64,000 nt of DNA from positions 3,286,001 to 3,350,000 of the forward strand of contig NZ_OZ186815.1 in assembly GCF_964273065.1 (NCBI RefSeq). Direction: 5' to 3'. Below are positions 7,332 through 15,482 of this stretch, piece by piece; positions within the stretch are counted from its first letter, which is position 1, and every line of letters starts with the position of its first letter. The position numbers and the translations under genes were made by a program. The DNA is from Nocardiopsis dassonvillei_B. GTDB lineage: Bacteria; Actinomycetota; Actinomycetes; Streptosporangiales; Streptosporangiaceae. A model generated the notes under the pieces. The model searched no databases. It saw only the letters and a program-made list of their open reading frames with translations, and was not told the DNA's origin.

Positions 7332-8201
7332 AAGACCCCCTCCCACTGCCTCTAACCTACACGGTGATCCACCATCTGACAGTACCCACCCTCCATTTCA
7401 ACGCAGCACGCTTCCCACAGACGCACGATGTAGGTTGAGATCCGGGTTGACTACTGACAGTTGCCGATGCGATGCGCTTGAGGAAGGTGGTACCCGAAGC
7501 TGGAAGCTTTAAGCGACTTCGTAGAGAGTTAAAACAGGCCACCCGTCCAGTCAGACGAAGAACCTCGGCAAATCAGAGTTAGTCTTCCATTTTCAGCTCG
7601 CACTGCCACTCCAGGCAAGCATCTTTTCGTATTGCGGAAGTTCAAATCAAACAAATTTCACTTAATCGCCGAGTCTAATCCAATGGGGTGACATTCGATC
7701 TCGCCCTGGTGCACCCGTGAGGGTGGGCCGGGGCGGCGAAGGTGGTGCGCCCGGAGGGTGGACGGGGGCCGGTGCAACGCGGGGGAACCGGGGGCAACCG
7801 GGTGAGGAGCAGCGACGCGGCCTGCGGGTTCTCGCATCTGCGCAGGTCGGCGGGCTGGCGGTGGGTGGTTTCATCCGCTCCGTTCGAGAGACGGCCCCCG
7901 GGCTGCGAGCACCGCTCGCACACCGGGGGCCGTCTTCGTGTTCGGGGAGCACCGGAGGTGCACGGGCCCACCGCCCCGGCGCCGCATGACGCGTCCCGCG
8001 TTCCCGGGACGGTGGGGGCAACGGGCCGGCCCACCGTCCGGCCGGTCACCGCCTCGGGTGACCCGCCGCCGTCCGTGCCGGACCGCGGATGGGACGGGGC
8101 CCTCCGGAATCTTTTCCAGAACGGGTGTGACACTCGCGGTCGCCGCGGCCATGTCCTGGGTGTCGGCGTCGACGGGACGCCGGCGTCCAGGAAGGAAGAC
8201 C
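7332..8201. other. 870-base gap: low-GC tail then GC-rich, no gene supported
   Basis: From 7332 to about 7680 the DNA stays AT-richer like the island. From about 7690 the composition switches sharply back to high GC. Open frames exist here, but none has a convincing ribosome binding site and codon pattern together. The only structured element I see is the hairpin at 7890-7934. I found no tRNA or obvious attachment-site repeat at either edge. Confidence 0.5.
7890..7934. terminator. Strong hairpin upstream of the lipoprotein gene
   Basis: The arms GACGGCCCCCGG (7890-7901) and CCGGGGGCCGTC (7923-7934) pair perfectly, with a second small GCGAG/CTCGC stem inside the loop. It looks like a bidirectional terminator isolating the sigma-factor locus from the island. 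Confidence 0.55.
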
Positions 8202-8777
8202 ATGCCGCACATCACCGGCCGGAAGGCACTGCCGGCGTCCCTGGCCCTCGCCGGGGCGTTCGTGTTCGGTCTGACGGCCTGCGCCGTCGGCGGGACGTCG
8301 TCCCCGCAGGCGGAGGCGACCGCGGTCCAGGTGGGTTCGACCACGCAGGACGGCACGGACGTCCTCGCCACCACCAGCGTCGGAGACCACGTGTTCGTGC
8401 TGGGCAGGAACGGGGACGACCACCGGTTCAGCGCCTCCCTGAACGGAGCCGACCCGGGAGAGAGCTGGGAGGATTTCGACGGCACCCTGGAACCGGGTCC
8501 CGACGGGATCGCGGTGAGCGGTGCCGGGAACTTCCCCGACGCCGCGCCCGGAGGGGTCGCCATGGTCCACGGCAGTGTCGGGGAGGATGTCACCGGCGTG
8601 GAGGTCCGTACGAACGGGGGCGAAAGCGTGACCGCCGAGGTGGCCGACGGCTACTTCATCGCCGCGTGGGAGGGGGACGACTTCTACGACCGCGACACCC
8701 TGGGCGCCGTGTTCGTGCTCCGCTCACAGGGCGGCGGCACATCCGAGGTCGCCTACCTCGACGTCACCGGGGACTGA
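8202..8777 (+). CDS. Lipoprotein related to the extracellular domain of the adjacent membrane protein
   Basis: A 191-residue secreted lipoprotein. ATG 8202 follows GGAAGGAAG. The lipobox LTAC gives Cys27 as the lipidated residue. The mature part is closely similar to the extracytoplasmic half of the protein at 9337-10068: FSASLNGADPGESWEDFDG here against FSASFDGSDPDDGWERFEG there, and AAWEGDDFYDRDTLG against AAWDGRDFYDAETLG. No named domain is recognised. Being next to an ECF sigma factor and sharing the putative sensor domain, it may titrate or present the same signal. This is inference. Confidence 0.8.
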   Translation: MPHITGRKALPASLALAGAFVFGLTACAVGGTSSPQAEATAVQVGSTTQDGTDVLATTSVGDHVFVLGRNGDDHRFSASLNGADPGESWEDFDGTLEPGPDGIAVSGAGNFPDAAPGGVAMVHGSVGEDVTGVEVRTNGGESVTAEVADGYFIAAWEGDDFYDRDTLGAVFVLRSQGGGTSEVAYLDVTGD

Positions 8778-8785
8778 CCCCACCC

Positions 8786-9340
8786 GTGTTCCGCCGTACC
8801 GGTGGTGGCGAGGCGGTCGTCCCCGACGACCGCCTCGCCGAGATGCACCGAGCCCACTACGCCGACCTCGTCCGCTACTTCGCACGCCGGGGTGCCCTCA
8901 ACGATGCCGACGAGCTCGCCGCCGAGGTCTTCGTGATCGCGTGGCGCAAGCTCCCCGGGAACCTCGACGACCCCCGCCCCTGGCTGTTCGGCGTGGCACG
9001 CAAGGTACTCGCTGGTTCGCGCCGGAGACGGGAGCGCAAGACCGGCCTCGACCTCCCCCTCGACGAGGCCGGGGAGTCGGCGCTGTCGGTCTCCGCCCAC
9101 AGCGGCGAGATCAGCATCCGCACCGATCTGCAACGGGCCTGGAACCGGCTCAAACCGGCCGACCAGGAGATCCTCGCGCTCACCGCATGGGAGGGCCTGA
9201 CCGCCGCCGAAGCCGCGGTCGTGCTGGGGGTCCGCCGTTCGGGGGCCGCCATGCGTCTGAGCCGGGCCCGGGAACGGCTCCGGGCGCTCCTCTACGCCCC
9301 CCGGCCCACCGCACCTCTGCACCCGCAGGAAAGATCATGA
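8786..9340 (+). CDS. ECF-type RNA polymerase sigma factor
   Basis: A 184-residue sigma-70 family protein. Region 2 lies at about 20-85 (YADLVRYFARRG, then ADELAAEVFVIAWRKL and PRPWLFGVARKVLAGSRRR). Region 4 lies at about 118-170 (LQRAWNRLKPADQEILAL, then GLTAAEAAVVLGVRRSGAAM and RLSRARERLRALL). There are no regions 1 or 3, as usual for ECF factors. The start is GTG 8786; ATG 8843 is an alternative that would still keep region 2. The stop overlaps the next start as ATGA, so the downstream membrane protein is co-translated and is the likely partner anti-sigma protein. Confidence 0.9.
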   Translation: MFRRTGGGEAVVPDDRLAEMHRAHYADLVRYFARRGALNDADELAAEVFVIAWRKLPGNLDDPRPWLFGVARKVLAGSRRRRERKTGLDLPLDEAGESALSVSAHSGEISIRTDLQRAWNRLKPADQEILALTAWEGLTAAEAAVVLGVRRSGAAMRLSRARERLRALLYAPRPTAPLHPQERS

Positions 9341-10068
9341 ACGACGAGTTCCCAGAGCAGGACCTCCTGCGCATGCTGGACCCCGCCCCACGGGAGGTCC
9401 CGGAGGCGGCCCAGGCCCGCAACCACCGCCGGGTCGTCGAGGAGATCACGCGCTCGCGCGCCCGGACGCGGCTCCCCCTCCCGCTGCCGCGGCTGAAGAT
9501 CGCGATCGCCGCCGCGGCCTGCGCGGTCGCGGTCGGAGCCCTCCTGACACCGCAGTACGCCCTCGACATCCTGCCCCCCGAAGGGGCCGTGGAGCAGGTC
9601 GAGGTGATCACCGTCGGATCCGTCACCGACCTCGGGGTGCACGTCATCGCCAACGTCACGGTCGGGGACACCCAGCTCCTCCTCGGGCGGAAGGAGGACG
9701 AGTACAGGTTCAGCGCGTCGTTCGACGGCAGCGACCCCGACGACGGCTGGGAGCGGTTCGAGGGCTCCGTCACCGCCCCCGACGACGGCCTGCTGCTCGC
9801 GGGTGCCGGGACCTTCCCCGACGCCGGGGAGGAGGGGCTCGCCCACGTCTACGGGCCTGTCGGGGCGGACGTGGCCGAGCTGACCGTCATCACCCAGAGC
9901 GGGGAGCGGGTACCCGCGGCCATCGCCGACGGATGGTTCCTCGCCGCCTGGGACGGCCGGGACTTCTACGACGCGGAGACCCTCGGCAGCCGGTTCGCCC
10001 TCACCCTCCGGGACGGCACCACCCGCACCGTCGACTACCTCGACACCCCGACGGTGCTCGACCACTGA
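9337..10068 (+). CDS. Single-pass membrane protein, putative anti-sigma partner
   Basis: A 243-residue protein with about 48 cytoplasmic residues, one transmembrane helix (IAIAAAACAVAVGALL, about 52-68) and an extracytoplasmic domain similar to the lipoprotein at 8202-8777. It is coupled to the sigma factor by an ATGA overlap, the usual position of an anti-sigma factor. No zinc-binding HxxxCxxC anti-sigma motif is present, so the classical ZAS type is ruled out. The short N-terminal tail recalls the CU044_5270-type partners found after SigE-like genes. The partner role is inference from position and topology. Confidence 0.75.
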   Translation: MNDEFPEQDLLRMLDPAPREVPEAAQARNHRRVVEEITRSRARTRLPLPLPRLKIAIAAAACAVAVGALLTPQYALDILPPEGAVEQVEVITVGSVTDLGVHVIANVTVGDTQLLLGRKEDEYRFSASFDGSDPDDGWERFEGSVTAPDDGLLLAGAGTFPDAGEEGLAHVYGPVGADVAELTVITQSGERVPAAIADGWFLAAWDGRDFYDAETLGSRFALTLRDGTTRTVDYLDTPTVLDH

Positions 10069-10299
10069 CCCGCGGCAACGCCGTGGAAGGACGGTACCGC
10101 CGTGTCACGCGGGCCGGCGCCGGGCGGTCCGGTCCCCGGCGTCCGTCCCGTGGCGGGAGCGGCCGGGCGGACCGGTTCCCGCCGATCCGCCCGGCCGCTC
10201 CACCGTGCCAGGTGTCCCCGCCGGACCCGCCGGACCAGCCGGTGGGACACTGTGTGCCGCGTGTGCGGCACGCTGCCGTGCACGGGGAAGGGGGAACCC

Positions 10300-11040
10300 A
10301 TGACGACACGGCCTCTCACCGTGGTCACCGGCGGCGGCCGGGGCATCGGCGCCGCGACCTGTGCGCGGCTGGCCGCCGACGGGCACGACATCGTGTTCGG
10401 GTACGCCTCGGACACGGTGGCCGCCGAGCGGACGGCGGAACGGGTACGGGCGTTCGGGGCCCGGTGCGCGGCGGTGCGCATGGACACCTCCGTCGAGGCC
10501 GACGTGGACCGGCTGTTCGACACCGCCGAGGAGCTGGGACCGGTGACCGGGCTGGTCAACAACGCCGCGGTGACCGGGCCGCTGGGCCGGTTCGCCGACG
10601 CCGACACCGGTGTCCTGAAACGGGTGGTCGACGTCAACGTGCTCGGGTACCTGCTGTGCTGCCGTCGGGCCGCACGGGACATGGAGGGCCGGGGCTCGGG
10701 TGCGATCGTCAACGTCTCCTCGGCCGCCGCCACCCTGGGGAGCCCCGGCGAGTACGTGCACTACGCGGCGACCAAGGCGGCGGTGGACGCCATGACGGTC
10801 GGTCTGTCCAAGGAGTTGGGACCGTCCGGAATCCGGGTCAACGCGGTCGCCCCCGGGGTGATCGAGACCGACATGCACACCGCCATGGGCGACCCCGGCC
10901 GCCCCGCCCGGGCCGCGGCGACGATCCCCCTGCGACGTGCGGGTCGTCCCGAGGAGATCGCGGACGCGATCGCCTGGCTGCTGTCCCCCGAGGCCTCCTA
11001 CGCGGCCGGGACGGTGCTGCGGGTGGCCGGCGGCAGGTGA
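10300..11040 (+). CDS. SDR-family oxidoreductase, FabG-like
   Basis: A 246-residue classical short-chain dehydrogenase/reductase. The NAD(P)-binding TGGGRGIG (residues 9-16), NNAA motif, catalytic Ser in IVNVSSAAA, and YAATK (catalytic Tyr and Lys) are all in place. The C-terminus PLRRAGRPEEIADAIAWLLS and AAGTVLRVAGG is typical of 3-oxoacyl-ACP reductase-like members. ATG 10300 is preceded by a GGGAAGGGGGAA purine run. Substrate unknown. It is apparently monocistronic, between the sigma locus and the FVDDP module. Confidence 0.9.
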   Translation: MTTRPLTVVTGGGRGIGAATCARLAADGHDIVFGYASDTVAAERTAERVRAFGARCAAVRMDTSVEADVDRLFDTAEELGPVTGLVNNAAVTGPLGRFADADTGVLKRVVDVNVLGYLLCCRRAARDMEGRGSGAIVNVSSAAATLGSPGEYVHYAATKAAVDAMTVGLSKELGPSGIRVNAVAPGVIETDMHTAMGDPGRPARAAATIPLRRAGRPEEIADAIAWLLSPEASYAAGTVLRVAGGR

Positions 11041-11112
11041 GGCCGCCTCCGGCCGCCCGGGTTTCGCCCCCCGGCCCCGGGGCACGGTTCTCTGCACAGG
11101 AGGTTGCCCCCC

Positions 11113-11676
11113 GTGGAGACGACGCCCCTAGTCATCCTCGTCCTGGTGGTGATCGTGGTGGCCCTGGGCGCCGGGATCGCCGTCCGTTCCCTGATTTTCC
11201 CGGCGCGCCGCACGGCCCGGCTCAGGCGGCGCTTCGGCGCGGAGTACGACCACGCCCTGCGCCTGCACGGGGACACCGCGGCCGCCGAGCGCGACCTCTC
11301 CGATCGGCTGTCGCGCCGTTCCGCGCTGCGGCTGCGCCCCCTTCCCGAGGGCCTGCGCGCCGACCACGTGCGCTCGTGGGCGGCGGTCCAGCGGGGGTTC
11401 GTCGACGACCCCGAACGCTCGGTGCACGACGCCCGGGGGGTCATCGCGGCGATCGCCCTCGACCTGGGGCACCCGCCGGGCGAGGAGTTCGAGCGCCTGC
11501 TGGGGACCCTGTCGGCGGACCATCCGGAGGAGGTCGCCGAGGTGCGCCGGGTGCGGGAGGACGGTACCGGGGGCACCGAGCACCTGCGCGAGCTGCTGGT
11601 GGCCCACCGGCGGCTCGTGGACGCCCTGCTGGGCGGGGCCGGCCTGCACGGCAGGGGAACGGAGGCGCAGCGGTGA
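11113..11676 (+). CDS. Membrane-anchored FVDDP-module protein, copy 1
   Basis: A 187-residue protein with one N-terminal transmembrane helix (VILVLVVIVVALGAGIAV) and a helical cytoplasmic part containing RFGAEYDHALRLHGD and AAVQRGFVDDPERSVHDAR. GTG 11113 is nine bases after AGGAGG. It is clearly homologous along its length to the protein at 12500-13117 (RFGEEYDRAVEVHG; FVDDPERALRDSR). The following gene overlaps its stop as GTGA. The family is conserved in actinobacteria without an assigned role. The FVDDP motif is shared by all four proteins of this region, which suggests they interact or derive from one ancestor. Confidence 0.8.
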   Translation: METTPLVILVLVVIVVALGAGIAVRSLIFPARRTARLRRRFGAEYDHALRLHGDTAAAERDLSDRLSRRSALRLRPLPEGLRADHVRSWAAVQRGFVDDPERSVHDARGVIAAIALDLGHPPGEEFERLLGTLSADHPEEVAEVRRVREDGTGGTEHLRELLVAHRRLVDALLGGAGLHGRGTEAQR

Positions 11677-12104
11677 ACCATTCCGACGCGGGCGGCCGGG
11701 TGCGCTGGACCCTGCGCGCCCACGACGGGGGTGCGCGGACGGCGCGCACCGCGGCACGAGGGAAGGCGGACAGGGTGGAGAAGGCGACCGGCGAGGCGGT
11801 ACCGGTGCGGAACGCGGGGCCCGCGGCGGAGGACGGCTGGCGGCCCCGGCCGCGCGGGGTGGACCCCGGGGCGGCCCGGGAGCGGATGGGCGGCGCGGTG
11901 ACCGCGTTCGTCGACGACCCCCGGGGCGCGGTGCAGGAGGCGGACGCACTGGCGGCGGAGGTCGCCGACGCGCTGGTCGCCGAGATCGAGTCCCGACGGG
12001 CCGCGCTGCGCGACGCCTGGGACGAGGGCGCCGACACCGAGACGCTGCGGTTGGCGCTGCGTTCCTACCGGTCCTTCGTACAGAGCCTGGTCACGGGCCG
12101 CTGA
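11673..12104 (+). CDS. Soluble FVDDP-module protein, copy 1
   Basis: A 143-residue protein. A disordered Arg/Ala/Gly-rich N-terminal half is followed by a helical domain AVTAFVDDPRGAVQEADALA (about 75-95) and RAALRDAWDEGADTETLRLA. It is translationally coupled to the membrane-anchored gene by a GTGA overlap. Homologous to 13114-13593 in its C-terminal half. Function unknown. Confidence 0.78.
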   Translation: MNHSDAGGRVRWTLRAHDGGARTARTAARGKADRVEKATGEAVPVRNAGPAAEDGWRPRPRGVDPGAARERMGGAVTAFVDDPRGAVQEADALAAEVADALVAEIESRRAALRDAWDEGADTETLRLALRSYRSFVQSLVTGR

Positions 12105-12499
12105 GCCGGCCCCCCCGGGGGCTCGCCGCCTCCGGGGAACGCGGCCTCCGGCGGTCCGGGCGCCGGGGCGCGCCCGCGCCTCCGGCTTTTGCGGAAAAGC
12201 CCGCGCGAACAGGCCGGACGCCGATTCCCGGCCTTTTCGAAAAAGGCCCGGGAACTTCTTTCGGCGGCCGGAGAGCGCCCGGGTCCGCTCGGGAGCGGAC
12301 TCCGTCGGCCCATAGTCCACGGTCGGCCAGTCCTGCCGGAAACGACCCGGCCAGGGCGAGGCTCCCCCACGGAGGGGGCGGCTTTCGGAGCGGGAATTTT
12401 TTATCGGCTTTCACCTGGGACGATTTGCCCGGGGCCGCTTCCGAGCCGTTTTGCGGAAAAGGTCTCGGGCAGGGGGTTCGGGAGAGGAGGTCGACCCTC
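12105..12499. other. 395-base gap between duplicated modules, with hairpins
   Basis: No gene is supported. It contains GGCCTTTT-CGA-AAAAGGCC (12230-12248), a near-perfect hairpin that could terminate the first module, and a further purine-rich tract before the second module's ribosome binding site. A promoter for the second module presumably lies here, but I cannot place it. Confidence 0.45.
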
Positions 12500-13117
12500 A
12501 TGGATATGACGATTTTCATCATCATCGGCGTGGTGACCGTTCTCATCATCGCCGCCGTGCTGGCCCTGGCCCTCGCTTCGAGCCGGGTCCCGCTGGGGAA
12601 CCGCCTGCTGCTGAAGAAGCGGTTCGGCGAGGAGTACGACCGCGCGGTCGAGGTCCACGGCGGGCGGAAGGCGGCCGAGCGCGACCTCGCGCAGCGGCTG
12701 GAGCGCCACCGGAAGCTGCGGCTCCGTCGGCTCGACGACGGGGAGAAGGCCCGGTACCGGGACGCGTGGATCGGCGTCCAGCAGGAGTTCGTGGACGACC
12801 CGGAGCGCGCCCTGCGGGATTCCCGGCGGGTGCTGACCGACGCCATGACCGCCCTCGGGTACCCCGAGGAGCCGTCCGGGACCGATGACGCGTCCTTCGA
12901 CCGCCGCCTGGACGACCTGTCGGTCGCCCACGGCGACGAGGTCGCGGCCGTGCACCGGGCCGGGCGCCCCGACGCGGGGATCTCCGTGACCGAGCACCTG
13001 CGCGAGGCGCTGGTGGCCCACCGCCGCCTGCTGGACTCGCTGCTGGGCGGTGTGGGCGGCTGGCCGACCACGCACCGCAAGGAAGACCGCGGACACGATC
13101 GGGAGGTATCGCGATGA
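12500..13117 (+). CDS. Membrane-anchored FVDDP-module protein, copy 2
   Basis: A 205-residue paralogue of 11113-11676: an N-terminal transmembrane helix (MTIFIIIGVVTVLIIAAVLA), then LLLKKRFGEEYDRAVEVHGG, a basic helical stretch and IGVQQEFVDDPERALRDSRR, ending TEHLREALVAHRRLLDSLLG where copy 1 has TEHLRELLVAHRRLVDALLG. ATG 12500 follows GGAGAGGAGG at about 8-9 bases. It is coupled to the next gene by ATGA. Confidence 0.8.
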   Translation: MDMTIFIIIGVVTVLIIAAVLALALASSRVPLGNRLLLKKRFGEEYDRAVEVHGGRKAAERDLAQRLERHRKLRLRRLDDGEKARYRDAWIGVQQEFVDDPERALRDSRRVLTDAMTALGYPEEPSGTDDASFDRRLDDLSVAHGDEVAAVHRAGRPDAGISVTEHLREALVAHRRLLDSLLGGVGGWPTTHRKEDRGHDREVSR

Positions 13118-13593
13118 AGCGCTCCGAGGAGACGACGACGGACATGCCGGGACGCCGCACGCGCTCCCACCACGCGGACGACGGCGCCGCCCCGGTGTCC
13201 TCCGGGGCACGGGCCGCCGGCCCGGCCGCGGTCCCCTCGCCGGCCGGCGGGCCGGGACCGGACACCGCGGGGGCGCCGGGCGCTCCCGGGCCGCGGACCG
13301 CACCGGACTCCGGCGGCCGCGCGGGGGCCGGGCCGCTCCCGGACCGCGAGCGGGTGCGCGGGCGCCTGGACGCGGCGGTCAACGGGTTCGTCGACGATCC
13401 CGGCAAGGCCGTGGGCGAGGCCGACCTGGTGGCGGACGAGGTCACCCGGGCCCTCATCGAGAGGATCGGGGCGCGCCGGGCGGAGCTGCGGGCCTCCTGG
13501 GAGGACGGCGGCGCCGACACCGAGCGGCTGCGGCTGCTGCTGCGGGACTACCGCGCCTTCGTGGACGGCGTCCTCGACGGACGCCTCGTCTGA
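13114..13593 (+). CDS. Soluble FVDDP-module protein, copy 2
   Basis: A 159-residue paralogue of 11673-12104. The first 75 residues are a Pro/Gly/Ala-rich low-complexity region. The C-terminal domain has AAVNGFVDDPGKAVGEADLV and RRAELRASWEDGGADTERLR, matching copy 1 almost position for position (GADTE-x-LRL-x-LR-x-Y). The start overlaps the upstream stop as ATGA. A strong terminator follows at 13606-13634. Function unknown. Confidence 0.8.
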   Translation: MKRSEETTTDMPGRRTRSHHADDGAAPVSSGARAAGPAAVPSPAGGPGPDTAGAPGAPGPRTAPDSGGRAGAGPLPDRERVRGRLDAAVNGFVDDPGKAVGEADLVADEVTRALIERIGARRAELRASWEDGGADTERLRLLLRDYRAFVDGVLDGRLV

Positions 13594-13605
13594 GTCCGCT
13601 CCACA

Positions 13606-13634
13606 GCGCCCCCGGGGTACCGCCCCGGGGGCGC
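13606..13634 (+). terminator. Terminator after second FVDDP module
   Basis: A perfect 12-base stem GCGCCCCCGGGG / CCCCGGGGGCGC with a five-base loop, 12 bases after the stop codon. Confidence 0.8.
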
Positions 13635-13764
13635 GCGCATGCGGTGTGCCCGGGCGGGGTCGGCGAGTTGTAGCATCGTGGCCGGATCTTCCCTGTCCGC
13701 GTCCCCGCCGTGCCGGAGAAGGCCGTGGGACAGGGCCTTGCGGCAGATACGGGAGCGGATTTTC

Positions 13765-14529
13765 ATGGACGTCGAAGACACCCAGGTCATGAGCCGGACC
13801 GGCGAGTTCACCACCACCCTGAGCTGGCAGGAGTCCGTGCGCAGCCGGGTCGCCGCCGCCATGGACCGCTTCGCGGGGCCGCTGGCCGACCTGGCGGGGC
13901 GCGACGCCAACGAGGGCGACACCCGGCTGCTCGTCGCCGACTTCTTCAGTGTCGGCCTCAACTTCAGCAAGTACCACGACCTCACCACCGACTACCGGAC
14001 CGGCGGGGAGTCCAACGACTACGCGATCGTGCTGGACGGGGACCTGTTCGCCCCGGTGGAGGTGCGCGCGATCGGCCAGGAGCTGGACCTGCGCAACGTC
14101 CAGATGGCCCGCCGCCTGGCGGCCCAGGAGGGCGCGGAGTGGATCTTCCTGACCAACGGCCGGGTGTGGCGGGTCTACCACCTGCGGCCGGAGGGCTCGG
14201 GGGTCCGCCCGGTCGTGGTGGTCGAGGCCGACCTGGGCGACCCGGAGGCCTACCACCGCAACCTGGACCAGCTGTTCCACATCACCCGCGAGGCCATCGC
14301 GCACGGCCGGCTGGACGCCCTGCGCCGGTGGCGCGAGGCGGTGGAGGCGGCGCCGCTCTCCGACCTGGTGACCGAGGACTCCGTGGTGGCCGCGGTCCTG
14401 AGCGAGCTGCGCGAGCGCACCGGGCACCCCGGCCACGCGGGTGACGCCGAGGAGGTGCGCGGCGTCCTCGGCGAGCAGGTCGTGGCGCGCGGCCTGGCGT
14501 CGCCCGCCTCCGCCGACCCGGAGGCGTGA
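13765..14529 (+). CDS. Stand-alone HsdR N-terminal-like (PD-(D/E)XK fold) protein
   Basis: A 254-residue protein resembling the N-terminal nuclease domain of type I restriction HsdR subunits and the predicted type IV-like nucleases built on it. Visible features are NEGDTRLLVADFFSVGLNFS, KYHDLTTDYRTGG, the strand NDYAIVLDGD, then APVEVRAIGQELDL and WIFLTNGRVWRVYHL. In nucleases of this fold the D...E-x-K motif ends VE-x-K. Here the lysine position is Arg (VEVR), so the protein may be catalytically impaired or DNA/nucleotide-binding only. No methylase or specificity gene is nearby. ATG 13765 follows CGGGAGCGG. Orphan copies are common in actinobacteria and their role is unclear. Confidence 0.75.
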   Translation: MDVEDTQVMSRTGEFTTTLSWQESVRSRVAAAMDRFAGPLADLAGRDANEGDTRLLVADFFSVGLNFSKYHDLTTDYRTGGESNDYAIVLDGDLFAPVEVRAIGQELDLRNVQMARRLAAQEGAEWIFLTNGRVWRVYHLRPEGSGVRPVVVVEADLGDPEAYHRNLDQLFHITREAIAHGRLDALRRWREAVEAAPLSDLVTEDSVVAAVLSELRERTGHPGHAGDAEEVRGVLGEQVVARGLASPASADPEA

Positions 14530-14663
14530 GGGGCGGCCGTATCCGGCCGCCGACCCTGCGGAACCGGGCCCCGCGGGCCGGAGGGGGAAGCCTCCCCCCG
14601 AGGGGTCCGAAGGACCCTGTCGCCAGGGGGGACCGGAATGCCGTGACTGGCTAGCCTGGTCCC

Positions 14664-15395
14664 ATGGGCACCCGCACCCCCCTGCTCACCGAACTGATCG
14701 ACGCCCATCCGGAGGCCGCCGACACCCTGGACCCCCTGGTCGAGGCGGCCCGGCTGGACGAGCCCGTACCCGTCGTCCCGGAGGCCGCCGGGCGTTCCAC
14801 CCGTCCGTACGCCTGGCTTGTGGAGCACGTCGGCCCGGACGGCCTGCGGCTGACGGAGTCCGGTTACCTGCCGCCGAGCAGCGTGGCGGCCGCGGCCCGG
14901 GAGTTCGACCTGGTCCGCCGCTGGCGCGGCTCCCTCCAGCGGGAGGACGTCGCGCTGCCGGTGCTGGCCCTGCGCGAGACGGCCGTGCGGCTGGGCCTGC
15001 TGCGGCGGCGCGGCAACAGGCTGCGCCGTTCCGGCCCGGCGTCGGCCGCCCTGGGCGACCCGGTGGCGATGTGGCGGCTGGTCGCGGCGGGGCTGCCGTT
15101 CCGGTACGGCCGACAGGAGCACCGGGGGCACGCGGGCGTGCTCCTGCTGCTGGCGGTGGCCGGCGAGTCCGTTTCGCCCTACCGGGACGTGGTCGCCGGG
15201 CTGACCGCGCTGGGCTGGTCGGTGCGCGGGCGCCCGTCGGTGACGACGGGGATGGCCGTGGACCTGTGCGTGGAGACCGCCGACGTCCTCACCTGGACCG
15301 GGTCGATCCGCGGGAGCGACCTGCTGGGAACCCTGCGGTCGACCCCGCCGGGGACCCTCCTGGCCCGGGCGGCCCTGGGCGCTCCCGTCCCCTGA
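14664..15395 (+). CDS. Conserved hypothetical protein (243 aa)
   Basis: Not assigned to a named family. It has VGPDGLRLTESGYLPPSSVA (about 52-72) and RETAVRLGLLRRRGNRLRRS, a pattern I associate with uncharacterised actinobacterial proteins that begin with a GLRLT-x-x-GYLPP block. No signal peptide or membrane segment is present. It is monocistronic, between the HsdR-like gene and the cellulase promoter. The purpose is unknown. Confidence 0.7.
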   Translation: MGTRTPLLTELIDAHPEAADTLDPLVEAARLDEPVPVVPEAAGRSTRPYAWLVEHVGPDGLRLTESGYLPPSSVAAAAREFDLVRRWRGSLQREDVALPVLALRETAVRLGLLRRRGNRLRRSGPASAALGDPVAMWRLVAAGLPFRYGRQEHRGHAGVLLLLAVAGESVSPYRDVVAGLTALGWSVRGRPSVTTGMAVDLCVETADVLTWTGSIRGSDLLGTLRSTPPGTLLARAALGAPVP

Positions 15396-15438
15396 CCCCG
15401 GGCCCCGCCCGGCTTCGGAAACCCTTGGAAAACCCCCA

Positions 15439-15467
15439 TTGACAGGTGTGACAGGCAACACAACAAT
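15439..15467 (+). promoter_or_regulatory. Sigma-70-type promoter of the cellulase gene
   Basis: TTGACA at 15439-15444 and AACAAT at 15462-15467 are spaced by 17 bases, giving a full -35 and a four-of-six -10. The CelR-type operator begins 16 bases after the -10, where a bound repressor would block initiation. Confidence 0.65.
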
Positions 15468-15482
15468 GGTCGTACCTTTGCC

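Noticed and set aside
5561..8000. tRNA gene or att-type repeats bordering the low-GC island
   Set aside because: I looked for a tRNA T-loop and matching direct repeats at both edges and saw neither; no integrase is present.
7662..8133. Possible small protein genes in the GC-rich part of the gap before the lipoprotein
   Set aside because: Frames on both strands translate to Pro/Arg-rich sequence, lack ribosome sites and overlap a strong hairpin.
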